Positions 1-9,285 of a DNA stretch of 46,561 bases are shown here, in pieces. Below the pieces are notes generated by a model. It was not told where the DNA came from. It searched no databases and saw only the letters and a program-made list of their open reading frames with translations. The stretch's first letter is position 1. Each line of letters starts with the position of its first letter. Position numbers and translations under genes: made by a program. The DNA is from an uncultured Clostridia bacterium (GTDB taxonomy: Bacteria > Bacillota > Clostridia > Saccharofermentanales > Saccharofermentanaceae), in contig CAMIYM010000019.1 in NCBI GenBank assembly GCA_946403085.1, forward strand, positions 1 through 46,561, in the 5' to 3' direction.

Positions 1-2227
1 TGTTCCATGCTGCGGTACCTGTGAGCCAGGAGTTCTTACCCTGACCGAAGTTCTTGGCATCCTTACCGCCGATCATCTGACCGTAAACGTAAGGTTCTGT
101 CTTATGGATATCAGATGTCTCTTCCGTGAAAGCAGGAGCGATCTTTGAGTAGTACTCGAAAGCCTTTTCGCCTCTGCCGGCATAAGCCTCAGCACAGATG
201 ATCCATGCGTTGTTGTGTGTGAAGATACCTGCGTTCTCCTTGTATCCGCCCGGATATGTGGAGATCTCACCGTACTGGATATAGTACTTTGTGAATGCAG
301 GGTTGTTGAGAACGAGACCATACTCGCAGTTGAGATACTTGTCGATTGAGTTGAGAGTCTTGATGTCAGCTCCCTCTTCCTTACCGATCTCGGACATAAC
401 TGCGAAGCCCTGGGGTTCGATGAAGATCTTACCCTCTTCGCACTCATGTGAACCCATCTTCTCGCCGTTTGCGTCATATGCTCTTAAGAACCACTCGCCG
501 TCGAATGCGGATTCCATTGTGTTCTTCTTCATCTTGTCGATCTCAGCCTGAGCCTTTGCAGCCTCATCAGCCTTTCCGAGATGCTCAAGGATGCCTACGT
601 AAGCAGGACCTGTGTATGTGAAGAGAGCTGCAACGAATACGGACTCAGCGATCTTGGAGTAGCCGCCCTCTGCCTTGAACTTGGGATTTGTGTATGTCTG
701 GAATGATTCACCGGGTGTGTCGGAGAAGCATGACAGGTTGATGCAGTCGTTCCAGTCTGCACGCATTGCGAGAGGCAGTCCGTGAGGTCCTAAGTTGTTT
801 ACGATGTGATAGAAGGAAACATTCAAATGCTCGAGCATTGTGTGCTTGCCTTCCGGATCGTCATCGAAAGGAACGTTAGCGTCGAGGATTCCCCAGTCGC
901 CTGTCTCCTTGATGTAAGCTGCAACGGACATGATCATCCAGAGCGGGTCATCTGAGAAGTCGCCGCCGATGTCAGCGTTACCCTTCTTGGTAAGAGGCTG
1001 ATACTGGTGATAGCATCCGCCGTCTGAAAGCTGTGTTGAAGCGATGTCGATGAGTCTTTCTCTTGCACGCTCAGGGATCTGGTGAACAAATCCGAGGATA
1101 TCCTGGTTGGAATCTCTGAAGCCCATACCACGGCCGATACCGGACTCGAAGTAAGATGCGGAACGTGAAAGGTTGAATGTAACCATGCACTGATACTGGT
1201 TCCAGATGTTGACCATACGGTTAACCTTGTCATCAGGTGTATCAACCTTGTAAATGCTGAGGAGGTTCTCCCATGTCGTGCGGAGTTCTTCAAGTCCTGC
1301 TGCAACCTTTTCAGGTGTGTTGTACTTGTCGATCATGGCATAAGCCTTCTCCTTGTTGAGTACCCATGCCTCTCTTGTAAGGAGGTTAGCAGGCTTCTCG
1401 GAAGCGAACTTCTTGTCCTGCGGGTTCTCAGCGTAGCCTAAGATATAGATCAATGTCTTGCTCTCACCGGGTGCAAGAGTGATCTTCTTGTAGTGAGAAG
1501 CGATGGGTGACCAGCCGTCTGCAAATGAGTTGGATGCCTTGCCTGCCTTAACAGTCTCAGGGTTATCCCAGCCGTTGTAGATGCTTCCGAGGAAAGCGTC
1601 ACGGTCTGTATCGTAACCGTCGATCGTGTCATTTACTGTATAGAAAGCGTAATGATTACGTCTGTCTCTGTATTCTGTTACGTGATAGATGGTTGAGTCT
1701 TCGATCTCTACACGGCCTGTGGAGAAGTTTCTCTGGAAGTTTGTGCAGTCATCCTGAGCATCCCAGAGGCACCACTCTGCCATTGAGAAGATTGCAAAAT
1801 CCTTAGCCTCAGAGCCTTCGTTTGTGAGTACTACCTGCTGAACTTCTCCGTCATAGTTCTGGGGAACGAAGAATGTAACTTCAGCCTTAAGGCCGTTCTT
1901 CTTACCCTTGATGATGGTATAACCCATACCGTGACGGCACTCGTACTCGTCGAGTTCTGTCTTTACAGGTGACCAGCCGGGATTCCAGACTGTTCCGTTG
2001 TCGTTGATGTAGAAGTAACGTCCGCCCATATCAAGAGGCACATTATTGTAACGATAACGTGTGATTCTTCTGAGCCTTGCATCCATGTAGAAGCTGTAAC
2101 CGCCAGCTGTATTTGAGATCAGGGAGAAGAATCCCTGGTTACCCAGATAGTTGATCCACGGATAAGGTGTTTTGGGGGTGTTGATGACGTATTCTTTTCT
2201 TGAGTCGTCGAAATAACCGAATTTCAT
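1..2227 (-). CDS. cbpA: Cellobiose phosphorylase (GH94), C-terminus cut by window edge
   Basis: The reading frame is open from an ATG at 2227 to the window edge, giving 742 complete residues of a family that is usually about 810 long, so the last ~70 residues are missing. GH94 cellobiose phosphorylases split cellobiose with phosphate into glucose 1-phosphate and glucose in the cytoplasm, saving ATP. The N-terminus ([16 protein letters not shown], then [10 protein letters not shown] and [20 protein letters not shown]) is the signature of cellobiose rather than chitobiose or cellodextrin phosphorylase, as I recall those families. The DWNDC motif places the catalytic acid at Asp491. There is no signal peptide. 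The start is backed by GGAGGC about 7 nt upstream. It lies downstream of a sugar-binding lipoprotein gene on the same strand, but a terminator sits between them. Confidence 0.93.
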   Translation of the reverse strand, partial: MKFGYFDDSRKEYVINTPKTPYPWINYLGNQGFFSLISNTAGGYSFYMDARLRRITRYRYNNVPLDMGGRYFYINDNGTVWNPGWSPVKTELDEYECRHGMGYTIIKGKKNGLKAEVTFFVPQNYDGEVQQVVLTNEGSEAKDFAIFSMAEWCLWDAQDDCTNFQRNFSTGRVEIEDSTIYHVTEYRDRRNHYAFYTVNDTIDGYDTDRDAFLGSIYNGWDNPETVKAGKASNSFADGWSPIASHYKKITLAPGESKTLIYILGYAENPQDKKFASEKPANLLTREAWVLNKEKAYAMIDKYNTPEKVAAGLEELRTTWENLLSIYKVDTPDDKVNRMVNIWNQYQCMVTFNLSRSASYFESGIGRGMGFRDSNQDILGFVHQIPERARERLIDIASTQLSDGGCYHQYQPLTKKGNADIGGDFSDDPLWMIMSVAAYIKETGDWGILDANVPFDDDPEGKHTMLEHLNVSFYHIVNNLGPHGLPLAMRADWNDCINLSCFSDTPGESFQTYTNPKFKAEGGYSKIAESVFVAALFTYTGPAYVGILEHLGKADEAAKAQAEIDKMKKNTMESAFDGEWFLRAYDANGEKMGSHECEEGKIFIEPQGFAVMSEIGKEEGADIKTLNSIDKYLNCEYGLVLNNPAFTKYYIQYGEISTYPGGYKENAGIFTHNNAWIICAEAYAGRGEKAFEYYSKIAPAFTEETSDIHKTEPYVYGQMIGGKDAKNFGQGKNSWLTGTAAWN

Positions 2228-2379
2228 AATGCGTGCCTCCGCTTTTTATTAATAAAGACCTAATCATTCTACACTATCCGAAAAGGGTTTTGAACAAAGC
2301 AAATATAAACATTCTATGTCTAAAACGACATTTTCATTGCGCTTGAGGCCAGAAACACCCGAACTGATTTTCGCTCACG

Positions 2380-2419
2380 AAAAAAGCTGCCCCGGAATTG
2401 CCGGAACAGCTTTATTTTT
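2380..2419 (-). terminator. Rho-independent terminator after the sugar-binding protein gene
   Basis: On the minus strand the arms AAAGCTG and CAGCTTT, extended by a CCGG/CCGG pair around a short loop, are followed by a run of T. It lies just downstream of the stop at 2444 and upstream of the phosphorylase. It should therefore separate the two transcripts at least partly. The plus-strand reading also ends in a T-rich tract, so it may work in both directions. Confidence 0.8.
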
Positions 2420-2443
2420 CAGTGTAATCTTTCAGATCAGAGC

Positions 2444-3859
2444 CTAACTTAGGATGCCCTGGTTCTTCAGTTCCTTTTCCAGAGCTGCCTTGGCATCATC
2501 AACCGTGGCAAATGAGCCTGCGCAGTAAGTGCCGACTACGGCATTAACAGCCTGATTGATAGCATCTTCGTCTTTGGTCATTGTCGCTGACGGGTCGTTA
2601 TTCCTTGCACTGTTCAGGAGCACAGGATAAGGATTCTGGCCGCCGAGCCACTCAAGTGCGAACTTGTCATCAGCAGCTGCTGCAGTGATCAGCTTGACGT
2701 TGTTTACGAAAACGCCGTTGTTGACCATATCCTTCAGGTTGTCCTCATTGATGCATACTGCTCTGATTATGTCAGCTGAAGTGGACTTCTTGTCACAGTA
2801 CTTTGATGCCATTACCCAGGATCCGCCTGTGCAGTAATCAACAGGAGCCGTTGTAAGACCCCAGTCACCTGCAGTGGGATTAACTGTCGTGCCTTCACCC
2901 GGATTAAGAGCCAGCTGGTACTTGGCATAGTCGAGAGAACCCCAGTAAGAGACAACTGTCTTATCAGCCATCTTCTGCTTCCAGGGCTTTGTCCACTGTT
3001 CAGCGTTGAATGTGAGCTTCTCGGTATAAAGTGTCTTGGCAAAGTTGAAGTAATCCTCGACCTGTGGATCGACATTAAGTCTTCCATCCATTATCCAGGC
3101 GCTCTTGCGGGAATGCATCCTGGCATTGAATGTCTCTGTATAGCCTGCGATCAGCTTGACCTTGCCGCCTGAAGCCTGGTTGACTCTTCTTGCAGATTCA
3201 AGAACAGCATCCCATGTGGCAAAAGATGAAGCGAGCACGTTCGGATCAGATGAACCGAGATACTGCTCGGCAAGTGATCTCTGATAGAAGACACCGCAAG
3301 GTGTAGCAGACCATGAAAGGCCCTTGATGACTTTATTGTCGTCGCTTGCGAACTTAAGAGTGTAGCCGAACATGTTCTTGCACTCGGAATAGTCGATTCC
3401 GAGATCGTTTATGGCGATAGTATTATCCGAAGCAAGATACTTTCTGGCATACGCCTCATCACATGTGAAGATATCAGGAGCATTGTTGCCGTCAGAGAGA
3501 ACGGCATCGAGCTTATCGGTATAAGCGCCCTTGTTATTTGCTACCTCAACGAGGCTGTAGCTGTCCGGTGTTATTCCGGCATATTTCTCGGCAAGTCCGA
3601 TAAATGCTGAATTGTGGCTGTAGATAGTGATCTTTCCGTCACTCGCATCAGAAACGGTCTTAGGGACTGTCAGTTCCTTATAACCGTCAAGATCCGGAGA
3701 GACCTCAGTAGCGCCCGGTGTTGCAGGATCTGTCGGCTCGGTAACTGAAGAAGGGCCGGAGCTGACGCTGGGATTTGTGATCGGCTGATCGCAAGATGCA
3801 ACAACGCTGACTACCATTACCGATGACAGCAACAAAGCAGCGAGCTTATTTTTCTTCAT
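2444..3859 (-). CDS. Extracellular sugar-binding lipoprotein of an ABC transporter (SBP family 1)
   Basis: This 471-residue protein has a lipoprotein signal (MKKNKL, a hydrophobic stretch, then VVASC with the lipid cysteine at 23) and a Ser/Thr/Pro linker to about residue 55. The rest looks like a family-1 carbohydrate-binding protein: a short strand ITIYSHNS, then the typical NNAPDIFTCDEAYA and WTKPWKQKMADKTVVSYWGSLDYA segments. It would capture a sugar outside the membrane and hand it to an ABC permease, but no permease or ATPase gene is next to it. Its position before cellobiose phosphorylase makes cello-oligosaccharides a reasonable but unproven ligand. The start ATG has AAAGGGAT upstream, and a good promoter lies at 3905-3933. 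Confidence 0.85.
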   Translation of the reverse strand: MKKNKLAALLLSSVMVVSVVASCDQPITNPSVSSGPSSVTEPTDPATPGATEVSPDLDGYKELTVPKTVSDASDGKITIYSHNSAFIGLAEKYAGITPDSYSLVEVANNKGAYTDKLDAVLSDGNNAPDIFTCDEAYARKYLASDNTIAINDLGIDYSECKNMFGYTLKFASDDNKVIKGLSWSATPCGVFYQRSLAEQYLGSSDPNVLASSFATWDAVLESARRVNQASGGKVKLIAGYTETFNARMHSRKSAWIMDGRLNVDPQVEDYFNFAKTLYTEKLTFNAEQWTKPWKQKMADKTVVSYWGSLDYAKYQLALNPGEGTTVNPTAGDWGLTTAPVDYCTGGSWVMASKYCDKKSTSADIIRAVCINEDNLKDMVNNGVFVNNVKLITAAAADDKFALEWLGGQNPYPVLLNSARNNDPSATMTKDEDAINQAVNAVVGTYCAGSFATVDDAKAALEKELKNQGILS

Positions 3860-3904
3860 CCAATTATCCCTTTCTAATAAATATTTGATTTATAGCGCTA
3901 AAGC

Positions 3905-3933
3905 ATTGTATAACAGATTGCATAGAACTTCAA
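3905..3933 (-). promoter_or_regulatory. Sigma-A-type promoter of the sugar-binding protein gene
   Basis: Read on the minus strand there is TTGAAG (3928-3933), a 17-nt spacer and TACAAT (3905-3910), about 45 nt before the start codon at 3859. One arm of the palindrome at 3918-3949 lies inside the spacer. Confidence 0.6.
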
Positions 3934-3949
3934 TGTTAGTCCTATGCAA
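3918..3949. promoter_or_regulatory. Inverted repeat overlapping the promoter, candidate operator
   Basis: TTGCATAG (3918-3925) and CTATGCAA (3942-3949) form perfect 8-bp arms separated by 16 nt. One arm lies between the -35 and -10 of the sugar-binding protein promoter and the other just upstream of the -35. This suits a repressor or activator site. It has no T-run, so a terminator is less likely. Confidence 0.45.
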
Positions 3950-4000
3950 CTGTTCAATTCTCTATAGATGATTTTATGCAATAGCGAGAATCTTTTCCGC

Positions 4001-5119
4001 TTATGCGAAGAAGAGGGATGAACCGTAACGGTTCAGGAAACCGCCGTATGCATTCATATCGATAACTGCGCTGTAGACCTTGTTGCCGACCACACCGTAG
4101 ATAGTAGCAAAGCTGTTAGCTGAAGGATCAGTTGTAGCGGGGCCGGGTGCCACATATACAGCCGTGAAATCCTTCTCTGTCGGAATAGGTGCCGGCTTCT
4201 TTGTCTCCTCAGCGTCACCTGTATTGGGCTTAGGCTGGATCTTCAGTGAATTGGCAAGACCTGACTTAAGAGCCTTCTCGAATCCTTCGGGATCCTTGCA
4301 GATGGAATTGCATGTAATGTACTGACCTGTAAGCATATCGAAGCTTGCAAAATCGATTACTGTGCTCTTAACATTCTTTCCGCCTGAGACCTCATAGACC
4401 ATAAGGACTGAAAGTGAGCGTGCATTTGTCGTATAGATGAAATCGCATGTAACTGTATAAGGATTCTCGATAACGCCGTTCAGGTTATACTCAGCTCTTG
4501 CCTTGGCAAGCATTCTGTTGTAAGCACCTTCAGCTTCCTTATAGAATCCGTTGATGATGAGGTTGATCGAGCTCATGATGTTCTCGGAAGAAGCCTTTGT
4601 AACAACGAATCTTGTTCCTTCGAACTTTGCAAGAAGGACTTCGTTCTCATCGTCTGTATAAGCGCTCTCACCGAATTCTTCGGATGTAACTGCGAATGAA
4701 TCTGTAAGATCTTTCTCTACGACCTTTGAGAAATCGACACGCTGACCTGCTGCAGGAGTCGTTATCGGATCTGAGGCTGTTGCGGAAGTATCAGTGGTTG
4801 TTGTCTCCTCAGTGGTTGTTGTATCATCTGTAGCAGAAGTCTCACCGGAAGTGCTTGTCTCACCGGAAGCGCTTGTCTCCTCTGTAGCAGTTGTATCCGT
4901 AACAGATTCGCCGGAGACCTTGGCTGTTGTGACTTCAGTCTCAGTAACCTCCGTCTCTGCCGGCTTGGGAGCCTCTGTTGTTGCGGCAAAAGCGTTGCCG
5001 AGATTGTTTATACCCTGTCCGAGCTGATCTGTATTGACCGTGCAGGCTGCGAGAAAAGTCGTGACCATACCGGCCGAGATAATCAACGCTACGAGTTTGT
5101 TACCTTCGATTCTCTTCAT
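4001..5119 (-). CDS. Thr/Ser/Glu-rich lipoprotein, possibly RsiV/DUF3298-like domain
   Basis: This 372-residue secreted lipoprotein starts at the ATG at 5119, which has GGAGGT 8 nt upstream; the frame extends five codons further to a TTG, but that TTG overlaps the ribosome binding site. The lipobox is FLAAC with the cysteine at 26. Residues of roughly 45-120 are a low-complexity linker with repeated TSGET/TTTEETTT units, likely cell-wall spanning. The C-terminal ~250 residues contain a pattern (STVIDFASFDMLTGQYITCNSIC followed by a helix) that resembles the DUF4163/DUF3298 domains found in RsiV and PdaC. That match is from memory and moderate. Function is unknown. Confidence 0.7.
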   Translation of the reverse strand: MKRIEGNKLVALIISAGMVTTFLAACTVNTDQLGQGINNLGNAFAATTEAPKPAETEVTETEVTTAKVSGESVTDTTATEETSASGETSTSGETSATDDTTTTEETTTTDTSATASDPITTPAAGQRVDFSKVVEKDLTDSFAVTSEEFGESAYTDDENEVLLAKFEGTRFVVTKASSENIMSSINLIINGFYKEAEGAYNRMLAKARAEYNLNGVIENPYTVTCDFIYTTNARSLSVLMVYEVSGGKNVKSTVIDFASFDMLTGQYITCNSICKDPEGFEKALKSGLANSLKIQPKPNTGDAEETKKPAPIPTEKDFTAVYVAPGPATTDPSANSFATIYGVVGNKVYSAVIDMNAYGGFLNRYGSSLFFA

Positions 5120-5221
5120 TTTCGTGACCTCCAAACCTTATCCTTAAGTTTGTATATCTGATCGTTCTTCTATCCTTATCAGGCGGAAAACCGCATATCC
5201 TTATTATATCGTATTTTTCCC

Positions 5222-6292
5222 TTATTCAGGTAAGATGATATTGCTTCTGCTTACTGCAACTGAGAATACAAGACCCTGTGCCGAAGTTGCCCTTCTGATC
5301 AGCAATGCGCCTTCGCTGCAGGCAAGGAGCGCCAGCGCTGTAGCAGTATCCGTCCTCTTCTCAGGCGAAAATGTCATCTCCATGGGCACTTTTGTCTTTG
5401 CTATCTTCTCCGAATCGTAGGATGCGACCTCCGAGCCGAGCTCTTCCGCAAGACCTTTTACGATCTCGCTGTCCCTGGCAGAATAAGCTGAAGCGACAGT
5501 TGCCACCGCCTTCGGATTAAGGAGATGGTTGATAAGCGACTTCCTTATGGCAGGACGGCAATAACCCGGATCGGTCTTTGTCTTGATCTCGATTCCAAGG
5601 CTCAAAATCTTAGGCACAAGGATCAGATTGTTCTTATCTTCCTCATCGCCAAGATACGTGCATGTAATGAATACGGAAGGCTCTGTCCTACCCTCTTTTG
5701 CTGCCTTGTACTGCTTGATGAAATCCTCTCTCATATCGTACGGATAGCTGTGAAGGGAATATGCCATCGGATCGATGACAGGATCAGCAAATACTATCGG
5801 AAGATCCGTGTAAACATTGACTTTCTCTCCGGAACTGATCTTGCTGTTGATCTTCTGAAGGACATCTTTGTCGTTAACTGCCATACCGTATCTTGATACG
5901 AGGTTTGTCAGGTCGCTTGTTATCCCGCCCTTACCTTCAAAGCTCGAAAAACAGGATGTTCCAAGTGTCCTTACGACAGCGGCATAAACAGCTTCCGCAC
6001 CTGCAGCATAAGGCTTGTTGCCCCTTCTGATTATCGCGGCATATCTTCCTTCAGGTGATACGGCGATCACGGGCAGGTCGCGTGTCTTGTCCGTTATCGT
6101 CTCTTCCATGGACTTAACTGCCGCCTCCAGGGGAAGGATCATCAATACCGCACAGTCAGTCTCGCCTTCGGCAATAACGAAGCTGCCGGTCATGAGTTCT
6201 GTACCGGTCACATACCTTCCGCCGATAGCGCCAATCAGTTTCTTTCCCGTCTCCAGTGCCCTGGGGGATTTACCGTAACAAATGACATACAT
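5222..6292 (-). CDS. cbiG: Cobalt-precorrin 5A hydrolase-like protein CbiG
   Basis: CbiG opens the delta-lactone of cobalt-precorrin-5A in the anaerobic cobalamin pathway. Residues DLPVIAVSPEGRYAAIIRRGNK fit the CbiG N-terminal and middle domains. The last ~130 residues (VPKILSLGIEIKTKTDPGYCRPAIRKSL, then AVATVASAYSARDSEIVKGLAEELG) fit the CbiG_C domain. The frame extends upstream to a GTG at 6337, but MYVICYGKSPRALETGKKL at 6292 matches the usual family N-terminus and has AAGGCGGA about 11 nt upstream, so I prefer 6292. No other cobalamin gene is nearby, which is odd because cbiG normally sits in a cbi cluster. It could act in a dispersed pathway or as a remnant. Confidence 0.75.
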   Translation of the reverse strand: MYVICYGKSPRALETGKKLIGAIGGRYVTGTELMTGSFVIAEGETDCAVLMILPLEAAVKSMEETITDKTRDLPVIAVSPEGRYAAIIRRGNKPYAAGAEAVYAAVVRTLGTSCFSSFEGKGGITSDLTNLVSRYGMAVNDKDVLQKINSKISSGEKVNVYTDLPIVFADPVIDPMAYSLHSYPYDMREDFIKQYKAAKEGRTEPSVFITCTYLGDEEDKNNLILVPKILSLGIEIKTKTDPGYCRPAIRKSLINHLLNPKAVATVASAYSARDSEIVKGLAEELGSEVASYDSEKIAKTKVPMEMTFSPEKRTDTATALALLACSEGALLIRRATSAQGLVFSVAVSRSNIILPE

Positions 6293-6394
6293 AAAGCCTG
6301 TGTCCGCCTTTTTACATTTCTGATATAACCTTACCACTCTTATCGGTGTTTTTACTGCTACAATTAGTGCAAATCGGGTTTGGAGGTTATTTCC

Positions 6395-7366
6395 ATGAAA
6401 ATCGTTATTCTTGACGGCTCCGCCGCTAACCCGGGAGACATCTCCTGGGGTGCACTTGAAAAGCTTGGCGAAGTCATTGCCTACGACGTCACTTCAAAAG
6501 ACCAGCTCATTGAGAGAATGCAGGGCGCAGAGTGTGCCATTACAAATAAAACAGTCTTTGACAGGGAAGCATTTGGCAGCCTTCCCGCTCTTAAATACAT
6601 CGGTGTTCTTGCCACGGGATACAACGTTGTTGATCTTGAAGCAGCAAGAGAACACGGCGTAACTGTCACAAATGTTCCGGAATATGCGACTTTCGCCACC
6701 GCCCAGATGACCATGGCGCTTCTCCTGGAACTCACAAACCTGGTAGGTCTTCACACGGCTTCAGTCATGAACGGAGACTGGGTCAGAAGCCCTCAGTTCT
6801 GCTACTTCAAGTCTCCCCTCACCGAACTTGCCGGAAAGACCATCCACATCTTAGGTCTCGGAAAGATCGGCAAAAGAGTAGCTCAGATGGCTTCAAGCTT
6901 CGGCATGACAGTAACTGCCACACCTCACAATGCTTCTCTCCTGGGCACTACCGTTGATGTAAGCGGCATTACAGTCAGATGCATGAGCTTCGAAGACGGT
7001 ATAAAGGGATCTGACGTCGTATCACTTCACTGCCCCCTTACTGACGACACCCGTGAGATCATAAATGCCGGTTCACTCCTGAACTTCAAGCGCGGCGCAC
7101 TCCTCATAAACTGTGCCAGAGGTCCAGTCGTTAATGAGAAAGCTGTCCGCGAAGCATTGGACAGCGGCCTTCTTGGCGGTTACGGCTGCGATGTCGTCTG
7201 CGTGGAACCCATGCTTCCTGATAACCCCCTCCTCGGTGCTCCGAACTGTGTTATCACACCTCATATCGCTTGGACACCGGTCGAGACCAGGATCCGTCTG
7301 ATCGACGCAGCAGCTCAGAACCTTAAAGCATTCCTGGACGGCAATCCGGTGAACAAAGTTAATTGA
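6395..7366 (+). CDS. D-2-hydroxyacid dehydrogenase (glycerate dehydrogenase / hydroxypyruvate reductase type)
   Basis: This 323-residue NAD(P)-dependent cytoplasmic enzyme would reduce a 2-keto acid to the D-hydroxy acid. It has the substrate-domain segment KYIGVLATGYNVVDLEAAREHGVTVTNVP, the Rossmann motif GLGKIG (154-159), and the catalytic set Arg242 (INCARGP), Glu271 (VEP) and His290 (PHIAW). The overall pattern, with YNVVD and PHIAWTP, is closest to glycerate dehydrogenases. The start at 6395 has TGGAGG ten nt upstream; an in-frame TTG five codons earlier overlaps that site and is rejected. It is divergent from cbiG with about 100 nt between them. Confidence 0.9.
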   Translation: MKIVILDGSAANPGDISWGALEKLGEVIAYDVTSKDQLIERMQGAECAITNKTVFDREAFGSLPALKYIGVLATGYNVVDLEAAREHGVTVTNVPEYATFATAQMTMALLLELTNLVGLHTASVMNGDWVRSPQFCYFKSPLTELAGKTIHILGLGKIGKRVAQMASSFGMTVTATPHNASLLGTTVDVSGITVRCMSFEDGIKGSDVVSLHCPLTDDTREIINAGSLLNFKRGALLINCARGPVVNEKAVREALDSGLLGGYGCDVVCVEPMLPDNPLLGAPNCVITPHIAWTPVETRIRLIDAAAQNLKAFLDGNPVNKVN

Positions 7367-7393
7367 TCCAGCAAAAAATCCCCTATAACACGC

Positions 7394-7425
7394 CGAGGGC
7401 TTCCCGTTAAATCGGAAAGCCCTCG
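7394..7425. terminator. Hairpin downstream of the hydroxyacid dehydrogenase gene
   Basis: Arms CGAGGGCTT and AAGCCCTCG with an inner partial CCCG/CGGA pair form a strong stem 28 nt past the stop. There is no T-run on either side, so intrinsic termination would be weak; it may instead protect the 3' end. It lies between convergent genes. Confidence 0.45.
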
Positions 7426-7547
7426 ACATGGAATAAGGGATAGATTAAGAAAATTGTCGTAATTAATTATTCCGGATGCACATCCTCGAATATGTATCCA
7501 GCCAAATTTTAACAAGCAACGGGTTTTTGGTCAAATCATTTTTTCTC

Positions 7548-8180
7548 CTATTTTCTTGACGATTTCAACTGAATAACAAAACCGGCTGCACAAAAAGCAA
7601 CAAGAACAATAACTCTGATCAATGTATAGCTGATCTCAATATCAGCTCCAAAAACCTGCTGTTCTATTATTCCCTTGTAATCAGCTGAGGAAATTCCAGA
7701 CCAGATCACGGGTGCCAGCACGTTTGAGATTACCCTGCCACCGACATAAGCCGTAAAAAGACTGATAGTCCATTTCTGGGCATAGTAAACGATTATTCCG
7801 ATGATCGCTCCGACTATAAGGCCTGCACCATATGTCAGGACGAACCTGAGTCCGCTGTTTTCTATGTTCGCGAACAGAAAACTGAAATCATCGTAGAACC
7901 AGAAGGCACAAACTATGGTCGTTATAGCGATCAGAGCCCTCATATACAGAGTAAATGCCAGGATTCCGAGTCCCACCGTAAACAATATGATGACAACGCC
8001 CCGCCCTATATTGTTCCAGGCCATGCCCATGTTTGTGGTCATGTCGATAAAGAGCCTTGCGAGGATGAATCCTGCCACTCCGCCTGCTATTCCCAGGCTT
8101 AATCTGAACATCTTATAGCCTTCAAAACACATAAGACATCCGGCTATAACTGCAATTACCGTGATAATGATGTTAGTCAA
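7548..8180 (-). CDS. Multi-pass membrane protein, TMEM198/DUF4203-like
   Basis: This 210-residue protein is almost entirely hydrophobic, with about seven membrane segments. The opening (AGCLMCFEGYKMFRLSLGIAGGVAGFILA) fits the DUF4203/TMEM198-like family, whose function in bacteria is not known. The start is a TTG at 8180, supported by AGGAGA about 10 nt upstream; the next in-frame ATG is 17 residues in and would remove the first helix. The TTG lies inside the last codons of dusB, so the two genes overlap by 8 nt and are surely co-transcribed and translationally coupled. Confidence 0.8.
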   Translation of the reverse strand: MTNIIITVIAVIAGCLMCFEGYKMFRLSLGIAGGVAGFILARLFIDMTTNMGMAWNNIGRGVVIILFTVGLGILAFTLYMRALIAITTIVCAFWFYDDFSFLFANIENSGLRFVLTYGAGLIVGAIIGIIVYYAQKWTISLFTAYVGGRVISNVLAPVIWSGISSADYKGIIEQQVFGADIEISYTLIRVIVLVAFCAAGFVIQLKSSRK

Positions 8181-9174
8181 TTTCCAGTATCTCCTTTACT
8201 TCATCTATCCCTGTCGCGCTAACAAGCCTTACCTTGACTTGTGCAGAACCCTTGATTCCCTTGATATAGAACGGCATCGCGCTCCTGAATTCCCTTACTG
8301 CCACTTCTTCGGGAATATACTTAAGTCTTCCCTCAAGTTCGCGGATCAGCATCGCTTTGCGTTCATTTTCATCAGGATACTTCGGCAATTCCTTTCCTGC
8401 AAGTCCGGCTGTCACCTGCTCAAATATCCAGGGATTTCCTCTTGCAGCCCTGCCGATGGCGATCCCGTCACAGCCGGTCTCGTTTATTATCCTTTTTGCT
8501 GATTCCACATCACATATGTCACCGTTGGCAAAAAACGGAATGCCATAACTCCTTACGGCCTCTCTCATAACGGCTATCGCCTTGTTGGAACTCTCACCGT
8601 GATACATCTGGGGTCTCGTCCTTCCGTGAACGCAGATCATATCGCAGCCTGCATCCGCCAAAGCCTTTGCAAAATCCGGCTTTCCTTCGTCTTCAGAGTT
8701 AAATCCTGTCCTTGTCTTTACCGTTACGGGGATCTTCTTTCCCATTCTTTCCAGCGTTTTCCTGCACGCCGATACTATGGAAGCTGCCCTTGCAGGATCT
8801 TCCATAAGAGCACTTCCGGAACCGGTCTTTACGACCTTTGGAACGGGACATCCCATATTTATGTCAATGATCGACACATCCTGAAGGACCGGTGTAGCCA
8901 TTATTGTCTCGATCGCAGCCTCAAAGTCTTCAGGTTCGCTCCCGAAAAGCTGGATGGCGGTGATTCCCTCCTCTTGGGGAGAGATCCGCATATACTGCAT
9001 GCTATTGCCGGCACCGTTATATCTTATGGATCTGGCACTGACCAATTCCGTCGGGCTGTAGGCAGCGCCCATTCCGTTACAGATGATCCTGAACGGAAGG
9101 CTCGAAAAGCCGGCCATGGGCGCGAGCAATATCGGGTTTTCAATGTTTATGTCACCGATCTTGACTGATTTCAT
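8173..9174 (-). CDS. dusB: tRNA-dihydrouridine synthase (DusB type)
   Basis: This 333-residue FMN enzyme reduces a D-loop uridine of tRNA to dihydrouridine. It shows LAPMAGFSSLPFR (18-29), the EL.SA segment, DINMGCPVPKVVKTGSGSALM with the catalytic Cys109, CVHGRTR and FANGDI for FMN and tRNA binding, and the GRAARGNPWIF motif typical of DusB. Its length matches the family. The start ATG has TAGGAG about 8 nt upstream and a strong promoter at 9214-9243. It is first in a two-gene operon with the TMEM198-like gene. Confidence 0.93.
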   Translation of the reverse strand: MKSVKIGDINIENPILLAPMAGFSSLPFRIICNGMGAAYSPTELVSARSIRYNGAGNSMQYMRISPQEEGITAIQLFGSEPEDFEAAIETIMATPVLQDVSIIDINMGCPVPKVVKTGSGSALMEDPARAASIVSACRKTLERMGKKIPVTVKTRTGFNSEDEGKPDFAKALADAGCDMICVHGRTRPQMYHGESSNKAIAVMREAVRSYGIPFFANGDICDVESAKRIINETGCDGIAIGRAARGNPWIFEQVTAGLAGKELPKYPDENERKAMLIRELEGRLKYIPEEVAVREFRSAMPFYIKGIKGSAQVKVRLVSATGIDEVKEILEID

Positions 9175-9213
9175 TAAAACTCCTAAAAACCAAAAATCCT
9201 AATAATAGATTTT

Positions 9214-9243
9214 ATAATATTTTCTTGCTTGAAATAATGTCAA
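9214..9243 (-). promoter_or_regulatory. Promoter of the dusB operon
   Basis: On the minus strand TTGACA (9238-9243), an 18-nt spacer and TATTAT (9214-9219) form a near-consensus sigma-A promoter about 40 nt before the dusB start. Confidence 0.7.
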
Positions 9244-9285
9244 TTCAGGAACAAAATATTATCTGTTAAATGAGGTGCATTATTT

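Noticed and set aside
73..1632. Several small minus-strand frames within the first 1.6 kb.
   Set aside because: They lie in other frames of the cellobiose phosphorylase gene, which has clear family motifs along its whole length.
9175..9285. A Zur/Fur box upstream of the CobW-YcgQ gene.
   Set aside because: The region is AT-rich but has no recognisable dyad of the Zur or Fur type; only the divergent dusB promoter is clear.
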